Part shown: positions 1 through 5,159 of the stretch, in pieces | How the letters are laid out: each line of letters starts with the position of its first letter | Position numbering within the stretch: position 1 is the first letter of the stretch | Source: VGWB01 sp964480945 | Lineage (GTDB): Bacteria > Bacteroidota > Ignavibacteria > UBA10030 | Direction: 5' to 3' | DNA: 5,159 nt | Assembly (NCBI GenBank): GCA_964480945.1 | Contig: CAYZRX010000128.1 | Coordinates: forward strand, 1-5,159 | Made by a program: the position numbers and the translations under genes | Notes under the pieces: generated by a model | The model's input: the letters and a program-made list of their open reading frames with translations, nothing else | The model's database searches: none | Told to the model about the DNA's origin: nothing

Positions 1-1562
1 GGACAATCCGTCGGTATGCCGATCAGATTATCCCATTGCGTCCAGCGGATGTTCTTCCAGAGCTGGTTCAGATCCTTGTTCGAGCACCCGAAGCTTCCCG
101 CCGGCGCGACGCTGGAAGCGACCTCCTTGCCGGCGACCATGTCGAGCGTCGGTCGTTTACTCAAGCCCGTGACCTCCATGTAGCGGAAGCCGTGATAGGT
201 AAACCGCGGCTCGAAGATCTCTCCACCTTTTCCGTCAGAGATGAACTCGTCCGTCGCGATCGCTCTTCGGAGGTTGTCCGTGTAAAGCTGTCCATCATCC
301 GCCAGCATCTCGCCGTGCCGGATCGTTATCTTTGTTCCCGCCGCCTCATCGATCTTGATGGCACACCATCCAACCATATTTTGACCCATGTCAAAGATGT
401 ACGTCCCTTCGCTCGGCTGCCTGATGGCCAGAGCTCGGAGCTCACGCGTGATCATTACAGGTTCATTCATCTGAGCGACGAGCGCGGCGGATGTAGCTGG
501 ATAGACCGTCGCCTGCTCCCACTTCGAGTCGTCGAATCCGGGTTTCTCCCACCCTTTCGGCAGCTTCCTTGCATCGTAGATCTCACCCAGATAGATATCG
601 GCCGAACGGATCGGGCCGTCGGGATTCACACGCCAGCCCTCGTCGGAGACGACCTGAACGAGCTGCCCATCTGCCGTCTCGATCTCCAATTGGGCGAGGA
701 ACTTCCTATCGAGGGAGGCGTAGCTTCTGCCCCGGTTGGCCACCAGGTCGCCGAACGATCCGATCGCTCCGACGTACCATCCATCCGCCAGCGTCGCGGA
801 AAGGACGTTCGCGCCTTTCGCGAGCAGTGCTGTCACATCGTAGGTCTGGTACTGCACGCGGTCGCGGTAATCGGTCCATTCCGGCGCCAGCTCGTGGTCT
901 CCGACTCTCCTCCCGTTGAGCTTGACCTCATAAAGGCCGAGTGCGGTGACGTACAGCGTGGCGCGTGAGATTCGCTTGTCACTCTGGAACGTCTTTCTGA
1001 GAAGGGGTGATGGGGTCATGAGGCGCGCGATGCTATCCTGTTGCGGGTCGCCGGTGAGCACGATCGGTTTCGTGCCGATCCATTTAGCCTTCCAGTCGGT
1101 GGTCTGGAGCAGGCCCATCGACCAGAATGCAGGTTTGCTCCACTGGGAGACGGCCTCATCCTTATCCCAAGTCCTCACTTTCCAGTAACACCGCATACGC
1201 GATGTCAGCGGCCTTCCGTTATATTCGATTTGGTTCTGCTGACTGGACTCCACCCTTCCGCTATTCCATAGGTCTCCCTCATCGGTCTTCAGTTTCTTTT
1301 CACTGCTCGCGACCAAGATTTGATAGGCCGTCTGGCGTTGACCCCTGGTGTGATTGGGGTCTTCGACGATCCAGCTCAGCCGCGGCTTCGTCTCATCGAT
1401 GCCGACGGGGTTGACCAGGTATTCGCACCGAAGGTCGACCGGCAAGACGTTCTTATCCATAGCGGACTGTTTTCCTGTCTGAGCCAAGACTATCGAGGAG
1501 GCAATGAGGGGGAGCAAGACGGTGAGGCCTGCCGCTTTGAGGCAGATTCTTGTGGACTTCAT
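1..1562 (-). CDS. Secreted alpha-L-rhamnosidase, glycoside hydrolase family 78 (N-terminal part, truncated by window edge)
   Basis: The gene starts with ATG (complement of 1560-1562) and stays open to base 1, giving 520 residues and a partial codon. GH78 enzymes hydrolyse terminal alpha-L-rhamnose from polysaccharides and plant glycosides. Residues 1-27 are a signal peptide: KSTR basic end, hydrophobic core, likely cleavage in VLA|QT, so the protein is exported. Residues 40-148 form the Ig-like N-terminal domain, with family signatures RCEYLVNPVGID (45-56) and KPRLSW. Residues about 196-372 match the Bac_rhamnosid_N domain, and about 375-475 the concanavalin-like domain (DMGQNMVGW 391-399, RHGEML 415-420, FEPRFTYHGFRYMEV 450-464). 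The (alpha/alpha)6 barrel begins near 485. The last visible residues, WDNLIGIPTDC (510-520), open the family's conserved acidic catalytic motif, so Asp519 is probably its first carboxylate. Family members are usually 900-1000 residues or more, so roughly half is missing here. No Shine-Dalgarno is seen before the ATG (AAAAACAGCC precedes it). A sigma70-like promoter lies about 65-95 bp upstream. The family is certain; the exact substrate is not. Confidence 0.96.
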   Translation of the reverse strand, partial: MKSTRICLKAAGLTVLLPLIASSIVLAQTGKQSAMDKNVLPVDLRCEYLVNPVGIDETKPRLSWIVEDPNHTRGQRQTAYQILVASSEKKLKTDEGDLWNSGRVESSQQNQIEYNGRPLTSRMRCYWKVRTWDKDEAVSQWSKPAFWSMGLLQTTDWKAKWIGTKPIVLTGDPQQDSIARLMTPSPLLRKTFQSDKRISRATLYVTALGLYEVKLNGRRVGDHELAPEWTDYRDRVQYQTYDVTALLAKGANVLSATLADGWYVGAIGSFGDLVANRGRSYASLDRKFLAQLEIETADGQLVQVVSDEGWRVNPDGPIRSADIYLGEIYDARKLPKGWEKPGFDDSKWEQATVYPATSAALVAQMNEPVMITRELRALAIRQPSEGTYIFDMGQNMVGWCAIKIDEAAGTKITIRHGEMLADDGQLYTDNLRRAIATDEFISDGKGGEIFEPRFTYHGFRYMEVTGLSKRPTLDMVAGKEVASSVAPAGSFGCSNKDLNQLWKNIRWTQWDNLIGIPTDC

Positions 1563-1628
1563 GGCTGTTTTTCAAGATTTGTCGGTAGAAGGGTTAGAGA
1601 GGTGAGGGTCGAGCATATCCCGAGCCGA

Positions 1629-1657
1629 ATGCTAGTGGAGATTCAACTGAAAGTCAA
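1629..1657 (-). promoter_or_regulatory. Sigma70-like promoter for the rhamnosidase gene
   Basis: On the minus strand, TTGACT (complement of 1652-1657, 5 of 6 to TTGACA) is followed after exactly 17 bp by TAGCAT (complement of 1629-1634, 4 of 6 to TATAAT). Transcription would start near 1622, giving a leader of about 60 nt before the ATG at 1562. The spacing and position are ideal for a housekeeping sigma factor. If the host is a true Bacteroidota, whose main promoters use a different consensus (TTTG / TAnnTTTG), this match could be coincidental. Confidence 0.5.
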
Positions 1658-1780
1658 CGCAGGTCCTCCGGGAGGTACGGGGATGCACGGAGCCGTTCAC
1701 GCCGGCTGGAATCCACCCCCTGAACGGGATCGCGTCATCGAGCCGAGCAAGAAGGGGGATGCCGGATCTGAGAAATCTGG

Positions 1781-1795
1781 AGGAATTCAACTCCT
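1781..1795. promoter_or_regulatory. Imperfect 15-bp palindrome, possible operator
   Basis: AGGAATTCAACTCCT is symmetric at 12 of 15 positions counting paired bases (AGGA.TT.AA.TCCT around a central base). It lies 71 bp before the proposed tetR start and 124 bp upstream of the rhamnosidase -35 box. Its size fits a TetR-type operator, but no second copy was seen and nothing in the sequence proves binding. It overlaps a GGAGG (1779-1783) that is too far from the in-frame ATG at 1800 to be a normal ribosome binding site. Confidence 0.2.
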
Positions 1796-1845
1796 GTCGA
1801 TGGTCGATCCAAGCAGATGCCGCAACTTTCGGAACTTTTCCACGT

Positions 1846-1874
1846 TGTTCGACTGTTCAACGTATATGGTCGAA
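1846..1874. promoter_or_regulatory. Tandem octamer and inverted repeat over the tetR start, possible TetR operator
   Basis: Two adjoining octamers, TGTTCGAC (1846-1853) and TGTTCAAC (1854-1861), differ at one base. In addition TTCGAC (1848-1853) and its exact inverse GTCGAA (1869-1874) flank a 15-bp spacer containing the AT-rich TATATG. TetR-family regulators commonly bind symmetric sites that overlap their own promoter or start, so this is a reasonable autoregulatory operator. The arms are only 6-8 bp and the inverted repeat spans the ATG at 1866-1868, which would put the site in the leader if translation really starts at GTG 1884. Confidence 0.3.
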
Positions 1875-2516
1875 AGGTCAAAGGTGCGAAACAACGTTCC
1901 CGAGCTCTCGCAAGAGAAACAGACGTTGATCATGAACGCGGCCCAGACCCGGTTCGCACGGTACGGCTTCTCGAAGGTCACGATGGATGAGATCGCGGAA
2001 GACGTCGGGATGGCCAAAGCGTCGCTCTACTATTACTATCCGACGAAGGAAGACCTGTTCCGGTCCGTGATCGAGCGCGAGCAGGCGGAATTCCTCCGGC
2101 AGATGACCGCCATCCTGCAGCAGAAGATTTCGGCCGGCAAGAAGCTGAGCACCTACGTCGAGAATCGCGTCAAGCTGACCCACACGCTGTTGAATCTCAG
2201 TTCCCTCAACCTGCAGCTCTGGAAGAATCCCAGGCCGGGCTTTGAGAGCTTGTTCACCTCATTCGCGAACGAGGAGCTCAGACTCCTCATCGAAACGCTT
2301 CGCGAAGGGAAACAGTCCGGCGAGTTCGGCATTGCCTCGCCCGAGAAAACCGCGCTGATGCTGCTCCACGTGCTGCAAGCCTTGCGGCTTCACCCGCTTC
2401 GCAACACGATCAAGGGAGCAGGCCCGCTGCCGGCGGACGAAGAGCTTGAGAAGGAAACATGCCTCCTCATGGAAACCTTGTTACACGGTCTTATCAAGAG
2501 AAACAGCCACTCATAG
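1866..2516 (+). CDS. TetR/AcrR-family transcriptional regulator of the efflux operon
   Basis: This 216-residue protein has the usual TetR length. The N-terminal DNA-binding domain occupies about residues 17-65: helix 1 in IMNAAQTRFARYGF (22-35), then the helix-turn-helix with TMDEIAEDVGMAKASLYYYY (39-58) and the closing PTKEDLF (59-65), all hallmarks of the family. Residues from about 70 onward form the helical ligand-binding and dimer domain, which is not conserved enough to name a ligand. It stands first in the operon, 20 bp before the emrA-like gene, the classic position of a local autorepressor relieved by a pump substrate. The start is uncertain. ATG 1866 lacks a Shine-Dalgarno. GTG 1884 (removing six residues) has AAAGG a few bases upstream and is a good alternative. 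ATG 1800 (adding 22) is less likely because its GGAGG is 16 nt away and the added residues look unlike the family. The stop is TAG at 2514-2516. Confidence 0.95.
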   Translation: MVERSKVRNNVPELSQEKQTLIMNAAQTRFARYGFSKVTMDEIAEDVGMAKASLYYYYPTKEDLFRSVIEREQAEFLRQMTAILQQKISAGKKLSTYVENRVKLTHTLLNLSSLNLQLWKNPRPGFESLFTSFANEELRLLIETLREGKQSGEFGIASPEKTALMLLHVLQALRLHPLRNTIKGAGPLPADEELEKETCLLMETLLHGLIKRNSHS

Positions 2517-2520
2517 CACG

Positions 2521-2526
2521 AAAGGA
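2521..2526 (+). promoter_or_regulatory. Ribosome binding site of the emrA-like gene
   Basis: AAAGGA lies in the 20-bp gap after the tetR stop, with 10 nt between it and the ATG at 2537. It supports this start over the upstream in-frame ATG at 2459, which lies inside tetR. It is a moderate match with slightly long spacing. Confidence 0.5.
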
Positions 2527-2536
2527 TTCAGAGCTC

Positions 2537-3565
2537 ATGGAGAACAATCCACAACAGGATCAGGAAAAGGCTTACGGTCCGGGGAAGCGTGGCGAGGGCC
2601 TGCCGCCGCAGGCAACCGACAACTCGGCTGACGAAGAAGCCATCGAGGCCGTTCCGCTGTACAGGAACTTCAAGGTGGTGATACCCCTTTTCGTCGTCAT
2701 CATCGGCATCGCCGCCTTCGCCTGGAACTGGTACCTGGGGATGCGGGATTATGTTTCGACCGACGATGCCTACATCGACGCCAATCGGGTCGCGATCAGC
2801 GCAAAGATTCTGGGACGCGTCGACACGCTGCTCACAGATGAAGGCGACACGGTGCGGGAGGGGCAGGTGGTGGTGAGGCTCGACGACATCGATTTGCGGG
2901 CTCAGGAAGCGCAGGCACGCTCCGCGTATGTGCTCGCGCAGGAAAACATCGCGCTGGCGAAGGTGAGTCTCGACAGGGCACAGACGGACTACAAGCGGGC
3001 AGCGACGCAATTCAGTCAAAATGTTATCCCCAAAGAACAGTACGACCACACGGAGAGCGAACTCGAATCGGCGAAAGCCCGGTACAACATCGCCATCGCC
3101 CAGTCGAACACCGCCCGGGCACAGCTTGGCATCGTTGAGACACAACTGCGGAACACGGTGATCGCCTCGCCGATGACCGGCGTCGTTTCAAAGCGTTGGG
3201 TCCTTCCGGGGGACGTCGTGCAGCCCGGCCAACCGATCTTTACCGTGTACGATCTCGAGAACATCTGGGTGACAGCGAACCTGGAGGAGACGAGTCTCAC
3301 CGCGTTGCACGAGAACGACAACGTCGAGATCAGCGTCGACGCATATCCGGATCAGAAATTTACGGGAAGAGTATTTCAAATCGGATCGAATACGGCGTCG
3401 CAGTTTTCCCTGATCCCCCCTAATAACGCGTCGGGCAATTTCACGAAGGTCACCCAGCGCGTGCCGATCAAGATCACCATCCAGCAAAACACCGCTGCCA
3501 GCGACCCGCACCCGATTCAGCTTCTCCCCGGCATGTCGGTCGAGGTGAAGGTGAAAGTGCGCTAG
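2537..3565 (+). CDS. emrA-like: EmrA/HlyD-family membrane fusion protein (periplasmic adaptor of MFS efflux pump)
   Basis: This 342-residue protein is the adaptor that links an inner-membrane MFS exporter to an outer-membrane channel. Residues 1-44 are a polar, acidic cytoplasmic tail. Residues about 45-67 (FKVVIPLFVVIIGIAAFAW onward) form one transmembrane anchor. The EmrA signature STDDAYIDAN (74-83) follows. The first lipoyl half lies at about 84-118 (GRVDTLLTDEGDTVREGQ). Residues about 119-205 form a helical, Ala/Gln/Glu-rich coiled-coil hairpin. The second lipoyl half spans about 206-240 (VIASPMTGVVSKRWVLPGD 208-226). The beta-barrel domain runs to the end and includes the EmrA-type segment SQFSLIPPNNASGNFTKV (288-305) followed by TQRVPIKI, and LLPGMSVEVKV (329-339). 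Length is a little shorter than E. coli EmrA (about 390). It is downstream of tetR by 20 bp and ends 2 bp before the transporter start, so the pair should be cotranslated and act as one pump. Substrate cannot be read from sequence. Confidence 0.96.
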   Translation: MENNPQQDQEKAYGPGKRGEGLPPQATDNSADEEAIEAVPLYRNFKVVIPLFVVIIGIAAFAWNWYLGMRDYVSTDDAYIDANRVAISAKILGRVDTLLTDEGDTVREGQVVVRLDDIDLRAQEAQARSAYVLAQENIALAKVSLDRAQTDYKRAATQFSQNVIPKEQYDHTESELESAKARYNIAIAQSNTARAQLGIVETQLRNTVIASPMTGVVSKRWVLPGDVVQPGQPIFTVYDLENIWVTANLEETSLTALHENDNVEISVDAYPDQKFTGRVFQIGSNTASQFSLIPPNNASGNFTKVTQRVPIKITIQQNTAASDPHPIQLLPGMSVEVKVKVR

Positions 3566-3567
3566 CG

Positions 3568-5159
3568 ATGCCCTCCTTCTCGACAGACAGGATGACAAAT
3601 TCCGTTCGCGGCAGGATCGCGTCGCTCCACCACGAGCACGCTTCCTACCGCTGGTGGGTGCTCTTCAACGTCATGATCGGGACGTTTATGGCGGTGCTCG
3701 ATGCGACGATTGTCACCGTCGCCCTCCCGAAGATCCAGGCGTCGTTCGGCGTGGATATCGACAAGGTCGAATGGGTGCTGACCGCCTACCTCCTGGCCTT
3801 CGCGGTGATGCTGCCAACGTCGGGCTGGGTGGCAGACCACTTCGGCTACAGGCGGACCTATCTTCTGGCGCTGTTTCTCTTCACGTTGGGCTCATTCCTT
3901 TGCGGGTTGGCGTGGGATGAAAACGTGCTGATCATGTTTCGCATCGTACAAGCCATTGGGGCCGGCTTCTTGATGCCCGTCGGTATGGCAATCGTCACGC
4001 GGGAGTTCCCGATCGAACAACGGGGCGTCGCTCTCGGCTTCTGGACCATCGCAGCGGCAGCCTCCGTCTCCCTTGGCCCCCTTATCGGGGGCTATTTGGT
4101 CGACAACATCGGCTGGAACGCCATTTTCGACGTGAACGTGCCGGTCGGTATCGTGGCCTTGTTTGCAACCGCCGTCATCCAGCGGGAGTACAAGACCGAA
4201 CGAGCCCGGTCGTTCGACGTCCTGGGATTCGTCTCCCTCGCCGTGTTTCTGATCGCGCTGCTCCTCGCCCTCTCCGACGGCAACGCTTCCTGGAACACCG
4301 GCGGGTGGACGTCCCCCTTTATCGTCTCTTGCTTCCTCATCTCAGCGCTCGGGCTCATGGTGTTTCTCGTTGTCGAGTTCAACGTTGAGCACCCGCTGAT
4401 CGAGCTAAACCTGATGAAGAACTTCAATTTCGGAGTCACGAATGCTATCCTCTTTATCTTCGGACTCGGCATGTTTGGGAGCACGTTCTTGCTTCCCCTC
4501 TACCTTCAAGACTCGCTCGGTTACACAGCATTGCAGGCCGGGGCGGTGTTTCTCCCCGTGGGGATTCTGCAGGCGGTTACCGCGCCGATAGCGGGTATCG
4601 TCTCCGACAAATTGAACCCGAAGATCCCGGCCGCTCTCGGGCTCGTGTTGCTGGCGTTGAGCCTCTACATGAACGGCTCGTTGTCGCTCTATTCGATGCA
4701 CCGGGATATCATGATTCCACTGATCATCCGCGGGTTCGCGATGGGCATGCTCTTCGCGCCGCTGACGACCCTGGCGCTCTCAGAGATCCCGAAGCACAAA
4801 ATCGCGCAGGCTTCGGGACTGTTCAACGTGCTGCGACAGCTCGGCGGGAGCTTCGGTGTGGCACTCATGGGAACCCTTTTGACGCGACGCATGATGTATC
4901 ACTCAACCCTTTACGGGCAGATGGTCGACCAGCATTCCGGAATCTTTCAGCAGGTCAGTTACGGGCTCATGCACTTCAGCCGCGAGGCCGTCGGCGGCGG
5001 CATGGCCGTCTCCGGTATGCGGGCGAACGCGCTGATCGTCCAGCACATCATGAACCAGGCGTTCGTGCGCGCCATCGACGACGACTTCATCGTCGCCGCG
5101 GCGATCACGCTGGCAGCCGTCATCCCGATCTTTCTCCTTCGCACACGCAAGCAAAAGGC
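3568..5159 (+). CDS. emrB-like: EmrB-type MFS multidrug efflux transporter, DHA2 family (open at right edge)
   Basis: The frame from ATG 3568 stays open to the window end with 530 full codons. DHA2 proteins are about 500-540 residues and the last helix is followed by the basic RTRKQK, so only a few residues are probably missing. It is an inner-membrane drug:proton antiporter. About 14 hydrophobic segments are visible: TM1 around 29-52, TM2 66-88, TM3 97-114, TM4 118-141, TM5 155-176, TM6 186-205, and so on to TM14 at about 506-525, with a long hydrophilic loop (about 440-505) before TM14 as usual for EmrB. Family motifs are LDATIVTVALPKI (44-56, motif D1), GWVADHFGYRR (86-96, motif A), RIVQAIGAG (125-133, motif B, with the conserved Arg125), and SLGPLIGGYLVD (168-179, motif C). 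Motif D1 has Thr50 where most members have Asn. The start sits 2 nt after the emrA-like stop and has no strong Shine-Dalgarno, which suggests translational coupling. ATG 3592 (removing eight residues) is a possible alternative. Substrate unknown. Confidence 0.95.
   Translation, partial: MPSFSTDRMTNSVRGRIASLHHEHASYRWWVLFNVMIGTFMAVLDATIVTVALPKIQASFGVDIDKVEWVLTAYLLAFAVMLPTSGWVADHFGYRRTYLLALFLFTLGSFLCGLAWDENVLIMFRIVQAIGAGFLMPVGMAIVTREFPIEQRGVALGFWTIAAAASVSLGPLIGGYLVDNIGWNAIFDVNVPVGIVALFATAVIQREYKTERARSFDVLGFVSLAVFLIALLLALSDGNASWNTGGWTSPFIVSCFLISALGLMVFLVVEFNVEHPLIELNLMKNFNFGVTNAILFIFGLGMFGSTFLLPLYLQDSLGYTALQAGAVFLPVGILQAVTAPIAGIVSDKLNPKIPAALGLVLLALSLYMNGSLSLYSMHRDIMIPLIIRGFAMGMLFAPLTTLALSEIPKHKIAQASGLFNVLRQLGGSFGVALMGTLLTRRMMYHSTLYGQMVDQHSGIFQQVSYGLMHFSREAVGGGMAVSGMRANALIVQHIMNQAFVRAIDDDFIVAAAITLAAVIPIFLLRTRKQK

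Larger units (their letters stand above)
1563..1865. other. Divergent intergenic region between rhamnosidase and efflux operon
   Basis: These 303 bases separate the two start codons and carry no convincing gene. The plus-strand reading frame of tetR stays open through here and into the rhamnosidase, but that extension has no recognisable protein content. The minus-strand side holds a sigma70-like promoter at 1629-1657. Just upstream of its -35 box is a short perfect-arm palindrome, CCTCC-G-GGAGG (1665-1675). Further along are an inverted repeat CCGTTCA/TGAACGG (1693-1699 and 1721-1727), an imperfect palindrome (1781-1795), and repeats close to the tetR start (1846-1874). I could not find a convincing -35/-10 pair for the plus-strand operon. 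The region probably contains control sites for both units, but each short element could be chance. Confidence 0.7.

Noticed and set aside
36..968. Long plus-strand open frame of 310 codons
   Set aside because: It is antisense to the rhamnosidase, whose minus-strand translation shows continuous GH78 motifs over the same bases. The plus-strand product is Arg-rich and has no recognisable domain.
1693..1727. Inverted repeat CCGTTCA / TGAACGG with a 21-nt spacer
   Set aside because: The 7-bp arms are perfect, but a match of this size at this distance is expected about once by chance in a few hundred bases, and there is no T-tract to make it a terminator.
1320..1865. 182-codon N-terminal extension of the tetR reading frame
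   Set aside because: The frame happens to stay open through the intergenic region and over the rhamnosidase signal peptide. The extension has no family similarity and would make the regulator far longer than normal.
2459..2536. Upstream ATG giving the adaptor 26 extra residues
   Set aside because: It lies inside tetR in another frame, has no ribosome site, and the ATG at 2537 has AAAGGA upstream and yields a normal polar tail before the membrane anchor.
2528..3145. Minus-strand open frame of 205 codons
   Set aside because: It is antisense to the well-supported EmrA-like gene and shows no protein motif.
4903..5154. Minus-strand open frames at the right end
   Set aside because: They are shadows of the transporter's long loop and last helix, which continue in frame from 3568.

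Overview
The window carries two divergent transcription units separated by about 300 bp. On the minus strand (1-1562) lies the N-terminal part, 520 residues, of a secreted family GH78 alpha-L-rhamnosidase; it runs off the left edge just as the catalytic domain begins. On the plus strand (1866 to the right edge) lies a compact three-gene efflux operon: a TetR/AcrR-family regulator, an EmrA/HlyD-type membrane fusion protein, and a nearly complete EmrB-type (DHA2, 14-TM) major facilitator transporter that is still open at the right edge.

The host is most likely a Gram-negative bacterium. The periplasmic adaptor of the EmrA type implies an outer membrane, and the rhamnosidase has a signal peptide. 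Weak or absent Shine-Dalgarno sequences before most starts, and protein sequences resembling those I associate with the Bacteroidota/Ignavibacteriota group, suggest a fairly GC-rich member of that assemblage. This is an inference from general appearance, not a measured placement.

Layout: 1-1562 GH78 rhamnosidase (minus, partial); 1563-1865 divergent intergenic region with a good sigma70-like promoter for the rhamnosidase (TTGACT, 17 bp, TAGCAT, minus strand) and several small symmetric elements that may be operators; 1866-2516 tetR; 2537-3565 emrA-like gene; 3568-5159 emrB-like gene. Gaps inside the operon are 20 bp and 2 bp, so cotranscription is very likely. The expected mechanism is that TetR represses its own operon until a toxic small molecule binds it. 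EmrB then drives proton-coupled export and EmrA carries the substrate across the periplasm to an outer-membrane channel. No TolC-like channel gene is visible in the window.

I found no RNA gene, CRISPR array, insertion sequence or clearly new system. The most interesting idea is functional: a rhamnosidase that frees aglycones from plant glycosides sits back to back with a pump and regulator of a kind that can handle such aglycones. That link is a hypothesis only.
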